DNA of 64,000 nucleotides, taken from positions 2,700,001-2,764,000 of the forward strand of contig NZ_CP115913.1 of the NCBI RefSeq assembly GCF_027938815.1, written 5' to 3'. Below, in pieces: positions 1 to 8,172 of the stretch. The notes below the pieces were generated by a model. It was not told where the DNA came from. It searched no databases and was given only the letters and a program-made list of their open reading frames with translations. The stretch is from Oceanirhabdus sp. W0125-5. GTDB taxonomy: Bacteria > Bacillota > Clostridia > Clostridiales > Clostridiaceae. Numbering within the stretch: position 1 is the stretch's first letter; every line of letters starts with the position of its first letter. Position numbers and translations under genes: made by a program.

Positions 1-2
1 AA

Positions 3-1355
3 ATGTTGGAAATTAACAAATACAATGAGGCATTAATTCACAATAATAATCATATTAAAACTATATTCAATACGATTTCAAAAGGTATTATAACATTAGA
101 TTTATCAGGAACAATTAAAACTACAAATAAAATTGCTAATGAAATGTTTGGGTTTAGTCAAACTAAAATCTTGGAAATGAAAATTTGGGATCTTGTAGAG
201 GGATGGCAGGAAATTTTAGATACCTTATATTCTGAAAAAAACTTTATTGATGAAGATGTTTATATAAAGTCAAAAAAGAATAAACTGCAGCTTAATGTAA
301 GTGCACATCCAATTCTAGATTCTGAAAAGAGAATTCAAGAAATAATCCTTGTTTTTCAGGAATTAAAGAAGGTAAGGAAATTAGCAGGAAGAATATCTTC
401 TGGACATGCTGTTTACACTTTCAATAAAATTATTGGAGAGAATCAAGAGTTCTTAAAAGTAATAAATTATTGTAATAAAATAGCTAATAGTAGATCAACT
501 ATATTGATAACAGGTGAAAGTGGTACAGGGAAAGAAGTATTCGCTCAATCTATTCATAATGCCAGTGATAGAAGAGATGAACCTTTTATAGCTGTAAATT
601 GTGGCGCAATTCCTAGAAGTTTAATAGAGTCAGAGCTATTTGGGTATGAAGATGGGGCTTTTACAGGGGCTAAAAGAGGTGGATGTCCAGGAAAATTTGA
701 AATAGCTGATGGTGGAACTATATTTCTAGATGAAATAGGTGAAATGTCTTTAGATATGCAGACTAAACTTTTAAGAGTAATTGAGGAAAAAGTTATTAAT
801 AGAATTGGAGGAAGGAATCCTATACCTGTTAATGTGCGAATTATTGCAGCTACTAATAAAAATTTAAAAGCTGAGGTGGAAAAAGGAAATTTTAGGAATG
901 ATTTATTCTACAGATTAAATGTTCTTCCAGTATATTTACCACCATTAAGGGATAGGAAAGATGACATACCATTATTAATAGAATTTTTTATGAATACTGT
1001 ATCAAAACGTTTAAATAAGAGAAAAGTTGAAATACCTGAGGAATACCTAGAGAATTTAATAAACTATAATTGGCCAGGGAATATAAGAGAACTTGAGAAT
1101 GTAATAGAGTTAATAATTAACACTGAATCTATGCCTTTAAATTTAGAAAAAAGATCAATAAAACCTGAAACAGATTTTATTGAGATTGAAGAGGAAAATT
1201 TAAAACTTGAATATATAGAGAAAAAACATATATTAAGTGTCTTAGGAAAATTTAAAGGTAATGTAACTTCTGCTTCTAAAGCATTAGGGGTGGGGAGAAA
1301 TACACTTTACAGAAAGCTTGAAAAATATAATGTTGAAATTTCATCATTGAAATAA
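3..1355 (+). CDS. Sigma-54-dependent transcriptional activator (PAS, AAA+, Fis-type HTH), probably 5' partial
   Basis: This is a bacterial enhancer-binding protein that remodels sigma-54 RNA polymerase with ATP. A PAS-like sensor occupies roughly residues 20-125. The AAA+ domain has Walker A (GESGTGKE, residues 171-178) and the sigma-54-contacting loop GAFTGA at 218-223. A Fis-type helix-turn-helix ends the protein (about 420-445). Only two bases precede the first ATG, so no ribosome binding site can be seen. The N-terminus reads like an interdomain linker, so the gene probably begins upstream of the window, perhaps with another sensory domain. Directly downstream are three 15-bp operator copies and a -24/-12 promoter in front of the aldehyde oxidoreductase gene, so it most likely activates that operon. 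Its ligand is unknown. Confidence 0.9.
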   Translation: MLEINKYNEALIHNNNHIKTIFNTISKGIITLDLSGTIKTTNKIANEMFGFSQTKILEMKIWDLVEGWQEILDTLYSEKNFIDEDVYIKSKKNKLQLNVSAHPILDSEKRIQEIILVFQELKKVRKLAGRISSGHAVYTFNKIIGENQEFLKVINYCNKIANSRSTILITGESGTGKEVFAQSIHNASDRRDEPFIAVNCGAIPRSLIESELFGYEDGAFTGAKRGGCPGKFEIADGGTIFLDEIGEMSLDMQTKLLRVIEEKVINRIGGRNPIPVNVRIIAATNKNLKAEVEKGNFRNDLFYRLNVLPVYLPPLRDRKDDIPLLIEFFMNTVSKRLNKRKVEIPEEYLENLINYNWPGNIRELENVIELIINTESMPLNLEKRSIKPETDFIEIEEENLKLEYIEKKHILSVLGKFKGNVTSASKALGVGRNTLYRKLEKYNVEISSLK

Positions 1356-1356
1356 T

Positions 1357-1423
1357 GTTCCAAAATGGGACGGAGTTCCAAAATAGAACGGTAATGTGTA
1401 TTTGATGTGTTCTATTTTGGAAC
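1357..1423. promoter_or_regulatory. Three-copy enhancer (UAS) for the sigma-54 activator
   Basis: There are three 15-bp sites. GTTCCAAAATGGGAC is at 1357-1371, GTTCCAAAATAGAAC at 1375-1389, and GTTCTATTTTGGAAC at 1409-1423. The third is the exact reverse complement of the second, and each has GTTC/GAAC-like ends. They lie about 65-130 bp upstream of the -24 element, as enhancer sites usually do. Sites two and three could also fold into a 15-bp stem followed by a T-rich stretch, so the same DNA may terminate the activator transcript. Confidence 0.8.
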
Positions 1424-1485
1424 TTCTTTTGTTTTGCGTATACAATAAATGAGGAACTTTGGTTGTTTATAAAGTATTTTAAAGT

Positions 1486-1500
1486 TGGCATGAAAGTTGC
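1486..1500 (+). promoter_or_regulatory. Sigma-54 (-24/-12) promoter of aor
   Basis: TGGCA at 1486-1490 and TTGC at 1497-1500 give the GG and GC dinucleotides with 10 bases between them, which is the canonical sigma-54 spacing. The start codon of aor is 41 bp further on and is preceded by the ribosome binding site AGGAGG. Confidence 0.88.
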
Positions 1501-1541
1501 TATATATAAGTATATAAAAACTATTGTTTAGGAGGATTTAA

Positions 1542-3359
1542 ATGTACGGATATATAGGAAAAGTTTTAAGAATTAATTTATCAAATAGAAATATTATGCT
1601 TGAAAATTTAGATGAAAAGATAGCTCAAAAATTCATTGGTTCTAGAGGTCTTGGAGTAAAAACATTTATGGATGAAGTAGATCCAAAAGTAGATGCATTA
1701 AGTGAAGAGAATAAATTTGTAATTGCAACTGGAGCATTAACATCTTCTCCAATGCCAACAAGTGGAAGATATATGGTAATAACTAAATCACCATTAACAG
1801 GAACTATTGCAATATCTAATTCAGGTGGACAATGGGGCGCAGTTTTAAAAAATGCTGGTTATGACATGGTAATCATTGAAGGAAAAGCTGATAAGCCTGT
1901 ATATGTTAATATTGATGATGATAAAGTAGAAATTAAGGAAGCAGATCATTTATGGGGCATGGTTACAACAGATGTAACTGAAAAGTTAAATGAAACATAC
2001 CCACAATCAAAGGTATTATGTATAGGACCTGCTGGAGAAAAATTATCATTGATGTCTGCTGTTATGAATGACATTGATAGAGCAGCAGGACGTGGTGGAG
2101 TTGGTGCTGTTTTAGGTTCAAAAAATTTAAAGGCTATAGTTGTTAAAGGAAGCGGAAAAGTGCAAGTTCCTGACGAAGAGAAAGCTAAGAAAGTTAACCT
2201 AGAAAAAATTAAGATTCTAAGAGCTGACCCAGTTGCAGGTCAAGGACTGCCAACTTATGGAACAGCTGTACTAGTAAATATTATCAATGAGAATGGTGTA
2301 CATCCAGTTAAGAATTTCCAAGAGTCATATACTGATAAAGCTGACTTAATCAGTGGAGAAGCAATGACAGAGAATTGTCTTGTTAAAAAGAATGCTTGTT
2401 ACAGATGTCCTATTGCTTGCGGTAGACAGGTTAAATTAAAAGATGGAACTGAATGTGGAGGGCCTGAATATGAAACTCTATGGTCATTCGGTTCAGATTG
2501 TGATATGTATGATTTAGATGCTATTAATAGAGCAAATATGTTATGTAATGAATATGGACTTGATACAATTTCAGCTGGTGCTACAATAGCTGCTGCTATG
2601 GAGTTATATCAAAGAGGATATATTAAAGATGAAGAAATAGAAGATGATGGATTATCATTAAATTGGGGAGATGCAGAAGCTGTTGTTGGTTGGACTAAGA
2701 AAATGGGATTAAGAGAAGGTTTTGGTGATAAACTTGCTGATGGTTCATACAGATTATGCGAATCTTATGGAGCAGAAGAATATGCAATGACAGTTAAGAA
2801 ACAAGAACTTCCAGCATATGACCCAAGAGCAATTCAAGGACATGGAATTACTTATGCGGTAAATAATAGAGGAGGATGTCATATTAAAGGTTATATGATA
2901 AATCCTGAAATTTTAGGATATCCTGAAAAGCTTGATAGATTCTCATTAGAAGGAAAAGCTGGATATGCGAAAGTATTCCACGATTTAACAGCAGTAATCG
3001 ATTCATTAGGATTATGTGTATTTACTACTTTTGGATTAGGTGCTCCTGACTATGTTGATATGTATAATGCAGTTTGTGGAGATATTTACAATGTAGATAC
3101 TTTACTTGAAGCTGGAGATAGAATTTGGACACTTGAAAAAATATTCAATCTGAGAGCTGGAATTGATAAATCTCAAGATACTTTACCTAAGAGATTATTA
3201 AAAACTCCAATTCCAGAAGGTCCATCTAAAGGTAATGTTCATAGATTAGATGTATTACTACCAGAATATTATTCAGTAAGAGGATGGGATGAGAATGGTA
3301 TCCCAACAGAAGAAACTCTTAGAGAGCTAGGTCTTGAAGAGTATATAGGAACATTTTAA
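1542..3359 (+). CDS. aor: Aldehyde:ferredoxin oxidoreductase (tungsten/molybdopterin type)
   Basis: At 605 aa it has the usual length of the AOR family, which oxidises aldehydes to acids (or, in reverse, reduces acids) with ferredoxin, using a tungsten or molybdenum bis-pterin cofactor in the cytoplasm. The [4Fe-4S] ligands are visible as C286-x2-C289-x3-C293 and C492. The N-terminal pterin-binding region (TSGRYMV, SGGQWG) is intact. The ATG follows AGGAGG by 7 bp. It is the first gene behind a sigma-54 promoter and is followed, across a repeat element, by a MoaD-like carrier and its adenylating enzyme that fit pterin cofactor sulfuration. The metal and the physiological substrate cannot be told from sequence. 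Confidence 0.93.
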   Translation: MYGYIGKVLRINLSNRNIMLENLDEKIAQKFIGSRGLGVKTFMDEVDPKVDALSEENKFVIATGALTSSPMPTSGRYMVITKSPLTGTIAISNSGGQWGAVLKNAGYDMVIIEGKADKPVYVNIDDDKVEIKEADHLWGMVTTDVTEKLNETYPQSKVLCIGPAGEKLSLMSAVMNDIDRAAGRGGVGAVLGSKNLKAIVVKGSGKVQVPDEEKAKKVNLEKIKILRADPVAGQGLPTYGTAVLVNIINENGVHPVKNFQESYTDKADLISGEAMTENCLVKKNACYRCPIACGRQVKLKDGTECGGPEYETLWSFGSDCDMYDLDAINRANMLCNEYGLDTISAGATIAAAMELYQRGYIKDEEIEDDGLSLNWGDAEAVVGWTKKMGLREGFGDKLADGSYRLCESYGAEEYAMTVKKQELPAYDPRAIQGHGITYAVNNRGGCHIKGYMINPEILGYPEKLDRFSLEGKAGYAKVFHDLTAVIDSLGLCVFTTFGLGAPDYVDMYNAVCGDIYNVDTLLEAGDRIWTLEKIFNLRAGIDKSQDTLPKRLLKTPIPEGPSKGNVHRLDVLLPEYYSVRGWDENGIPTEETLRELGLEEYIGTF

Positions 3360-3365
3360 TAAAAA

Positions 3366-3613
3366 CTAATGTATAATGTAGAATGGATAATGTACAATGA
3401 TTGATATTTCACTCTGTGAAATTAAATTTTATTGATGCTTGGATAAAAAAAGGATTACTCTTTAGGTTTAATGAAATATTGTAGTTTAATACAATATTTT
3501 ATTGCTGATAAAATGAGTAAAATCACTTATCTTAAAGAACAATAATAATGTAGCTTCTCACGCAAGTGAGAAGCATCCATCATTATACATTATCCATTAT
3601 CAATTATCCATTT
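3366..3613 (+). repeat. Structured intergenic repeat, copy A
   Basis: This is one of five related elements in the window. The terminal arms (about 3366-3400 and 3576-3613) are imperfect inverted repeats made of words such as GATAATG and TATAATG. Inside are the hairpins TTTCAC-tct-GTGAAA, a stem around ATATTGTA/TACAATAT, and GCTTCTCAC-gcaa-GTGAGAAGC. Copy A lies between aor and the MoaD-like gene. It supplies a spurious upstream ATG (3566) to the next reading frame. Confidence 0.8.
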
Positions 3614-3634
3614 GTTTGCGAGGGGGGTAAAAAT

Positions 3635-3859
3635 ATGAAAGTAGAAGTAAGACTATTTGCTACCTTCCGTCATGGTCGTGAAAAGAAGCAATTTATGGAA
3701 TTACATGATGGTGTAACAGTAAGAGAAATAATTAATATATTAGATATAAATGAAGAGGAAGTTGCTATACTACTTATTAATGGTAGGGATGGAACTCTAG
3801 ATAAAGGATTAGTTGATGGGGATGTTGTATCATTATTTCCACCAGTAGGAGGGGGCTAA
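3635..3859 (+). CDS. MoaD/ThiS-family sulfur carrier protein
   Basis: This is a 74-aa ubiquitin-like carrier ending in the di-glycine tail VGGG, which is adenylated and thiocarboxylated in molybdopterin or related sulfur-transfer pathways. I start it at 3635 because a strong AGGGGGG site precedes this ATG and MKVEVRLFATFR is a typical MoaD start. An upstream in-frame ATG at 3566 lies inside repeat copy A and would add 23 unrelated residues. It is followed after 7 bp by a HesA/MoeB/ThiF-type activating enzyme. Next to aor, it most likely serves the AOR pterin cofactor, but a ThiS-like role cannot be excluded. Confidence 0.85.
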   Translation: MKVEVRLFATFRHGREKKQFMELHDGVTVREIINILDINEEEVAILLINGRDGTLDKGLVDGDVVSLFPPVGGG

Positions 3860-3866
3860 GTTTAAT

Positions 3867-4550
3867 ATGTTGAATAGATATAAACGGAATATGAACACTT
3901 TAACTGAAGAAGAAAATAAAAAGTTAAAGGATTTTAAAGTTTGTGTTATTGGATGTGGCGGACTTGGTGGCTATGTTATTGAAATGTTAGGAAGATTAGG
4001 TATAGGTCATATAACATGTGTAGATGGTGATGTGTTTGATGAATCTAATTTAAACAGGCAGATATTAAGTGATGAAATTTCTCTTGGTATGAGTAAAGCT
4101 GAAAAAGCCGCACAGAGAATGAAAATAGTGAATTCAATAATTGAAGTTACCTCTATAGATGAGATGTTTACAGAAATAAATGCTGTAGAAACCCTTGAGG
4201 GTAATCATGTAGTGGTAGATGCTTTGGATTGTATAGAGTCAAGATTATTACTTCAAAATGTTTGTGAAGAACTTAAAATTCCCTTAATACATGGTGCAAT
4301 AGCAGGGTGGTATGGACAGGTATCTACAATTTTACCAGGGGATAGAACTTTGGATTTTATTTATTCAAGAAAGAAAAGTTCCAGAGGAGTAGAACAGGAA
4401 TTGGGTAATCCATCATTTACACCAGCACATATTGCATCTCTTCAAGTAAGTGAGGTTGTAAAGCTCCTTCTTGGAAGAGGGGAAGTACTTACAAAAAAAA
4501 TTATGTTTATTGATATGTTGAATAATGATTATGATATTATTGAACTATAG
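3867..4550 (+). CDS. HesA/MoeB/ThiF-family E1-like adenylyltransferase
   Basis: The 227-aa protein has the nucleotide-binding loop GCGGLGG (residues 29-35), the D-G-D segment near 54-56 and the SNLNRQ motif shared by MoeB/ThiF enzymes. These adenylate the C-terminal glycine of a MoaD/ThiS carrier. It is a little shorter than typical MoeB (about 250 aa), and I see no C-x2-C zinc pair. It is transcribed with the carrier 7 bp upstream, which is the natural substrate, and with aor before that. Whether it is dedicated to the tungsten/molybdenum cofactor is inferred from context only. Confidence 0.85.
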   Translation: MLNRYKRNMNTLTEEENKKLKDFKVCVIGCGGLGGYVIEMLGRLGIGHITCVDGDVFDESNLNRQILSDEISLGMSKAEKAAQRMKIVNSIIEVTSIDEMFTEINAVETLEGNHVVVDALDCIESRLLLQNVCEELKIPLIHGAIAGWYGQVSTILPGDRTLDFIYSRKKSSRGVEQELGNPSFTPAHIASLQVSEVVKLLLGRGEVLTKKIMFIDMLNNDYDIIEL

Positions 4551-4574
4551 CAAATTAAATAATATGAAATATAA

Positions 4575-4604
4575 AAGCACTTTGAGTTAACTTTCAAAGT
4601 GCTT
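4575..4604. terminator. Hairpin between convergent genes
   Basis: AAGCACTTTGA (4575-4585) pairs with TCAAAGTGCTT (4594-4604) across an 8-base loop, between the convergent E1-like and phosphotransferase genes. The flanks are A/T rich on both sides but without a long T run, so termination may be modest. Confidence 0.55.
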
Positions 4605-4612
4605 ATAATATG

Positions 4613-5560
4613 CTAAGATTTTTTAGTATCAATATTTTCATTAATATATCTAAGTCCTACCAAATAATAATCAGGATCACGTTCTTTTGCCCAGCAGCAA
4701 ATACTTAGACCTAAATATAAATAGTACAATTTTTGCTTTTTATTTATACGATTATCATCTATCTTTAAATGTTTTTCGTATCCATTTCTAAAACAATTTG
4801 CTAATATGCTATCTTTTTTTCTTAGTTCATAGTAATAACTTAATAACTCCATATCTCTATCCCATGGACAACACATTTCAAAATCAATTATGGATTTTAA
4901 AAAGTAGGTACCACAATCCTTTGATACCATAATATTTCTTGAACCATAATCATTATGACATAAGGTTATCTCAACTATGTTTTGTAAAATACTAGTGTTT
5001 TCTTTAAGGGTATTATAGGCTTTAACTAATAATTCTTCTTCAGAAATGTTTCTTTCATATACTTTTTTAATAAAGATATCTGCATCTTCATTAAATTGAT
5101 CTATAAAATTATCATGTGTTTTCTCAAAGATTAAATCTCTGTTCCAATCTCCCATAGAGTTAAATGTCATTGAACTATGTATTTTTCCTAGCTCTTCTCC
5201 TAGCTCTACATATAAGTGCTTTAAGGATTCCCTATTTATTTTTTCTTCGATAGTTTCAAGTATTTCACCATTGATATAATGATATAAAATCCATTCCACT
5301 CCGTCTTCAAATATACCATAATCAGCAATTTCTGTGATTTTAACATTATACTCATTTAAAGTCTTAGAACAATAAATCTCTCGATTGTGTTTATTTTTTC
5401 TAAAGAATATTTTTAATACATATTCTTCATTTGTATCATTCTTTATGTAATATACTAGATGACGATTTAAGTAGTGGTTTCCAATTTCTTTGATTTCTGA
5501 AACATTTTTTACTACTTTATTGGCTATTTTATTAATATTTTCTTTGTAGTAATTAATCAT
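4613..5560 (-). CDS. APH/choline-kinase-like phosphotransferase
   Basis: The 315-aa protein belongs to the aminoglycoside phosphotransferase (protein-kinase-like) fold. The catalytic loop motif HNDYGSRN is visible (H-x-D-x4-N), followed by the metal-binding IDFE segment. Such proteins phosphorylate small molecules: antibiotics, choline, homoserine, spore components or others. No neighbour identifies the substrate, and it stands alone on the minus strand. Nothing in the sequence shows that it gives antibiotic resistance. Confidence 0.8.
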   Translation of the reverse strand: MINYYKENINKIANKVVKNVSEIKEIGNHYLNRHLVYYIKNDTNEEYVLKIFFRKNKHNREIYCSKTLNEYNVKITEIADYGIFEDGVEWILYHYINGEILETIEEKINRESLKHLYVELGEELGKIHSSMTFNSMGDWNRDLIFEKTHDNFIDQFNEDADIFIKKVYERNISEEELLVKAYNTLKENTSILQNIVEITLCHNDYGSRNIMVSKDCGTYFLKSIIDFEMCCPWDRDMELLSYYYELRKKDSILANCFRNGYEKHLKIDDNRINKKQKLYYLYLGLSICCWAKERDPDYYLVGLRYINENIDTKKS

Positions 5561-5885
5561 TTTTAACTCCTTATAAAATAAAAATTTTGATATAAGTTAA
5601 TTTGTATAATGATAAAAGTGAATTTTTATCAAATTTTAGCAACAGACAATAATAGTAAACTTATTAAAACTATCAATTAATGAACATTATATCATATTTT
5701 AAAGTAATTATATGATATAATTGCCTTTTTATGTAAGAGTAATATATAATAAAATTATTCCATGAGGTATTTAGAGTATGCATCATAGCGTTTATGACTA
5801 AAGTTACTGAATAGTATATGATTATGAGTTAGATAAATAGGAATTTGTAGGTAAGATATATATATTATTTTTAGGAGGTAAGTAT
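5561..5885. other. Divergent intergenic region with an AT-rich inverted repeat
   Basis: This 325-bp gap separates the divergent phosphotransferase and NIF3 genes. It holds one clear inverted repeat, TTATATCATAT (5687-5697) and ATATGATATAA (5710-5720). Each arm offers a TATAAT-like -10 box pointing outward, so it may carry back-to-back promoters. -35 boxes are poor. I see nothing else in it. Confidence 0.45.
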
Positions 5886-6647
5886 ATGGATGTTTCACAT
5901 ATTGTTGAAAAAATTAATGATCTTTTTAATGTAACAAGTAAGGAAATCTATTCTAGTGAATCTGGGATTACATACAATGCAGATAAAAAAGTTAAAAAAT
6001 TAGGATACTGTGTTAACCTAACGCTTAAAACTATAGAGAAAGCAAGAATTCATGGAGTTGATATGATGGTGACACACCACGATGCATGGGATGAAATATA
6101 CGGATTAAAAGAGGCGTGTATAGAAAAACTAGCAGAGTATGGTATAAGTCACTACTATAATCACTTGCCACTTGATGACTGTAACTTTGGAACAAATGAT
6201 AGTTTATTAAAAAAATTGAATTTAGAAATTATTAAAAGAACCCATGAATGGGAAGGATTATATTTTGGTAGAGTGGCAGAATATGATGAAGATATTGGAT
6301 TTAATGAATTAGTAAAAAATATTGAAAATGTACTTAAAGAACCAGTAAAATTTTATGGGTTTAATGACAAAAAGGTGAAGCGAGTGGGCTTAGTCTGTGG
6401 TAATGGAGGGCCAACAGCCTGCCTTAAGGAAGCTGTTGAAAATAAGTGTGATGTATACATTACAGGTGAATGTGATTTGTCTACGATTCAATATGCTGAG
6501 TTTAAAGGGATAAATCTTATCATTGGGAGTCATACTTCCCAAGAAATCTTTGGAATTCAAAGTTTAGCGTTGAAATTGAATGAGCATATAAAAGAACTTG
6601 AAGTAGTGAGACTTAATGAAGAGCATTATGAAGCGAATATAAAATAA
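5886..6647 (+). CDS. NIF3-like dinuclear metal-centre protein (GTP cyclohydrolase I type 2 family)
   Basis: The 253-aa single-domain NIF3 family protein shows the metal-binding pair H64-H65 in THHD and the C-terminal GSHTSQE segment that supplies the remaining ligands. Family members form toroidal hexamers with a di-metal site. Their cellular role is unsettled, and many are annotated as GTP cyclohydrolase I type 2. The ATG follows AGGAGGTAAGT. It is probably co-transcribed with the HAD protein 60 bp downstream. Confidence 0.85.
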   Translation: MDVSHIVEKINDLFNVTSKEIYSSESGITYNADKKVKKLGYCVNLTLKTIEKARIHGVDMMVTHHDAWDEIYGLKEACIEKLAEYGISHYYNHLPLDDCNFGTNDSLLKKLNLEIIKRTHEWEGLYFGRVAEYDEDIGFNELVKNIENVLKEPVKFYGFNDKKVKRVGLVCGNGGPTACLKEAVENKCDVYITGECDLSTIQYAEFKGINLIIGSHTSQEIFGIQSLALKLNEHIKELEVVRLNEEHYEANIK

Positions 6648-6707
6648 GACATAAAAAAGAGTATTGAGTAATGGTAGTGAAAATGAAAAGAAAGGATGTG
6701 ATTATTT

Positions 6708-7256
6708 ATGAGAGCTGTGTTCATTGATTTACAGGGAACATTAGGAGGAGATCCTTTAGGTCATGTTGGGGACTTTCAGTTTTATCCATTTGCTATTGAT
6801 GCAATCAAGTTGTTGAATGAAAATAATATTCTTGCTATAGTGCTTACAAATCAGAGTAGAATAGCTAAAGGAGACCTTACATTAGATGAGTATAATCAAA
6901 AGATTATGAATATTAGGGAAGAGTTAAATAAACAAGGTGCTTACTTAGATGAGATATACTGCTGTCCTCATTCAAGAGATGATAAATGTGAATGTAAAAA
7001 GCCTTTAATTGGAATGGCAAAGGAAGCTGAGAGCGAGTTCAATATAGACCTTGAAAAAAGCTACGTCATAGGTGATATGGGAATGTCAGACATGCTTCTT
7101 GCCAGTGCTATAGATGCTAAAGGAATTTTGGTTCTCACTGGCGTAGGACAAGGTAGCCTCAATGAGTTTAGGAATACATGGAAGGATGCTGAACCAGCAT
7201 ATGTTGCAGATAATGTATTAGAAGCAGTAAAGTGGATTATAGAAGATATAAAATAA
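6708..7256 (+). CDS. HAD-IIIA family protein with altered motif I
   Basis: The 182-aa protein resembles histidinol-phosphatase/GmhB-type HAD phosphatases. It has the nucleophile-bearing motif I near residue 7, the LTNQS motif II, a C-x-H...C-x-C zinc loop (CCPHS...CECKK) and the motif IV GDMGMSD. Motif I reads D7-L-Q9-G-T, whereas the family consensus is D-x-D-x-T. The second aspartate, the usual acid/base, is glutamine here. It may be a weak or repurposed phosphatase. The substrate is unknown. Confidence 0.82.
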   Translation: MRAVFIDLQGTLGGDPLGHVGDFQFYPFAIDAIKLLNENNILAIVLTNQSRIAKGDLTLDEYNQKIMNIREELNKQGAYLDEIYCCPHSRDDKCECKKPLIGMAKEAESEFNIDLEKSYVIGDMGMSDMLLASAIDAKGILVLTGVGQGSLNEFRNTWKDAEPAYVADNVLEAVKWIIEDIK

Positions 7257-7294
7257 ATTTAATTATCTAAGGAGAAAAATTATGGGGTGTAAGT

Positions 7295-7340
7295 ATACTG
7301 AGTTCAAAATACAATGGTATTAGGAACTCAGTATTTTAGT
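7295..7340 (+). terminator. Terminator-like hairpin after the HAD gene
   Basis: ATACTGAGTTC (7295-7305) pairs with GAACTCAGTAT (7324-7334) across an 18-base loop, followed by TTTAGTATTT. It separates the NIF3-HAD unit from the biotin genes. Confidence 0.6.
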
Positions 7341-7388
7341 ATTTAGATATTTAATAAAACTAATTGTAAACCTGTGCAGATAAAATAG

Positions 7389-7417
7389 TTGACAATGTGA
7401 ACGACTTATTATATTAT
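7389..7417 (+). promoter_or_regulatory. Sigma-A promoter of the bioY-bioD-bioA unit
   Basis: TTGACA (7389-7394) and TATTAT (7412-7417) are separated by 17 bp. Just downstream an imperfect inverted repeat, TATGTAAAT/ATTTACATA (7421-7453), has the same arm-and-gap geometry as the BirA box that follows it. Confidence 0.75.
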
Positions 7418-7483
7418 ACATATGTAAATACGAAAATCATACTAATTTACATAGCTCCGAAAGGGGCTAAAATAATAATTTAA

Positions 7484-7516
7484 TTGTAAACTAATTAAAA
7501 AGCAAAAGGTTTACAA
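7484..7516. promoter_or_regulatory. BirA-type biotin operator upstream of bioY (first copy)
   Basis: TTGTAAACT (7484-7492) and GGTTTACAA (7508-7516) are separated by 15 bp. This matches the known TTGTAAACC-N15/16-GGTTTACAA biotin-repressor (BirA) operator. It lies between the promoter and the bioY ribosome binding site, so it predicts biotin repression of the operon. Confidence 0.85.
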
Positions 7517-7527
7517 AGGAGGGTATT

Positions 7528-8115
7528 ATGAAAGAATTAACTACAGTTAGGAAGATGATTTTGGTTTCATTATTTGCTGCATTAACGGCTATAGGTGCAT
7601 TTATTAGTATACCTATTCCGTACGTTCCATTCACATTGCAGTTTTTATTTTGCGCATTTTCGGGTGTTTTACTAGGAGCTAAGTTAGGATTCTTGTCTCA
7701 ATTATTATATGTACTTATAGGATTGGCAGGAGTACCGGTATTTACTAAAGGTGGGGGAATTGGATATGTGTTTCAGCCGACCTTTGGATATCTTTTAGGA
7801 TTTATAGCAGCTGGATTCATAATAGGTAAGATTATGGAAAAGCAGAATAAGATAAGTTTTGCTAAAGTTTTCATATCTTCTTTAATAGGATTAGGGGTAG
7901 TATACATATTAGGAGTTCCCTACTTATATTTCGCATTGAAGTATTTCGCAGGAACACCAATAAGTTGGGCAGCAACAATAAAAGCAGGCTTTATTGTATG
8001 TGTTGGTGGAGATATAGTTACATGTGCAATTGTAGGAATTATTTCACCTGCAGTTTTAAAAGGGTTAAAGGCAGCTGGAATAAGAACATATAAACAAATT
8101 GAGAAAGAAGTATAG
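7528..8115 (+). CDS. bioY: Biotin transporter BioY (copy 1)
   Basis: This is a 195-aa hydrophobic protein of the BioY family, the substrate-binding S component of ECF biotin importers (or a stand-alone transporter), with about six membrane segments. The family signature appears as the GGGIGYVFQPTFGYL region in the first half. AGGAGGG lies just before the ATG. It sits directly behind a BirA-type operator and ahead of bioD and bioA. No ECF ATPase or T component is nearby. A second, similar BioY is encoded at 12289-12849. Confidence 0.93.
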   Translation: MKELTTVRKMILVSLFAALTAIGAFISIPIPYVPFTLQFLFCAFSGVLLGAKLGFLSQLLYVLIGLAGVPVFTKGGGIGYVFQPTFGYLLGFIAAGFIIGKIMEKQNKISFAKVFISSLIGLGVVYILGVPYLYFALKYFAGTPISWAATIKAGFIVCVGGDIVTCAIVGIISPAVLKGLKAAGIRTYKQIEKEV

Positions 8116-8172
8116 AAATTATTTGAGCTAATTATAAATGTAACACTGGTGTGATTTTGATGAGGTGAGAGA

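Noticed and set aside
1276..1491. Minus-strand 71-aa open frame
   Set aside because: It runs across the activator 3' end, the enhancer sites and the sigma-54 promoter, has no ribosome binding site and no recognisable protein features.
1542..3359. Selenocysteine or programmed frameshift in aor
   Set aside because: The frame is continuous, and all four cluster cysteines are encoded by TGT or TGC.
3366..3400. CRISPR-like or simple tandem array in the GATAATG/GAGAATG words
   Set aside because: The words are heptad-like parts of paired terminal arms, only three to five units long, with no unique spacers between them and no cas genes.
3566..3634. Upstream ATG that would extend the MoaD-like protein by 23 residues
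   Set aside because: It lies within the right part of repeat copy A, has no ribosome binding site, and the extension is unlike any MoaD start. ATG 3635 has a strong site.
4613..5560. Aminoglycoside resistance gene
   Set aside because: Only the general kinase-fold motifs are seen. The family includes many housekeeping kinases, and no mobile or resistance context is present.
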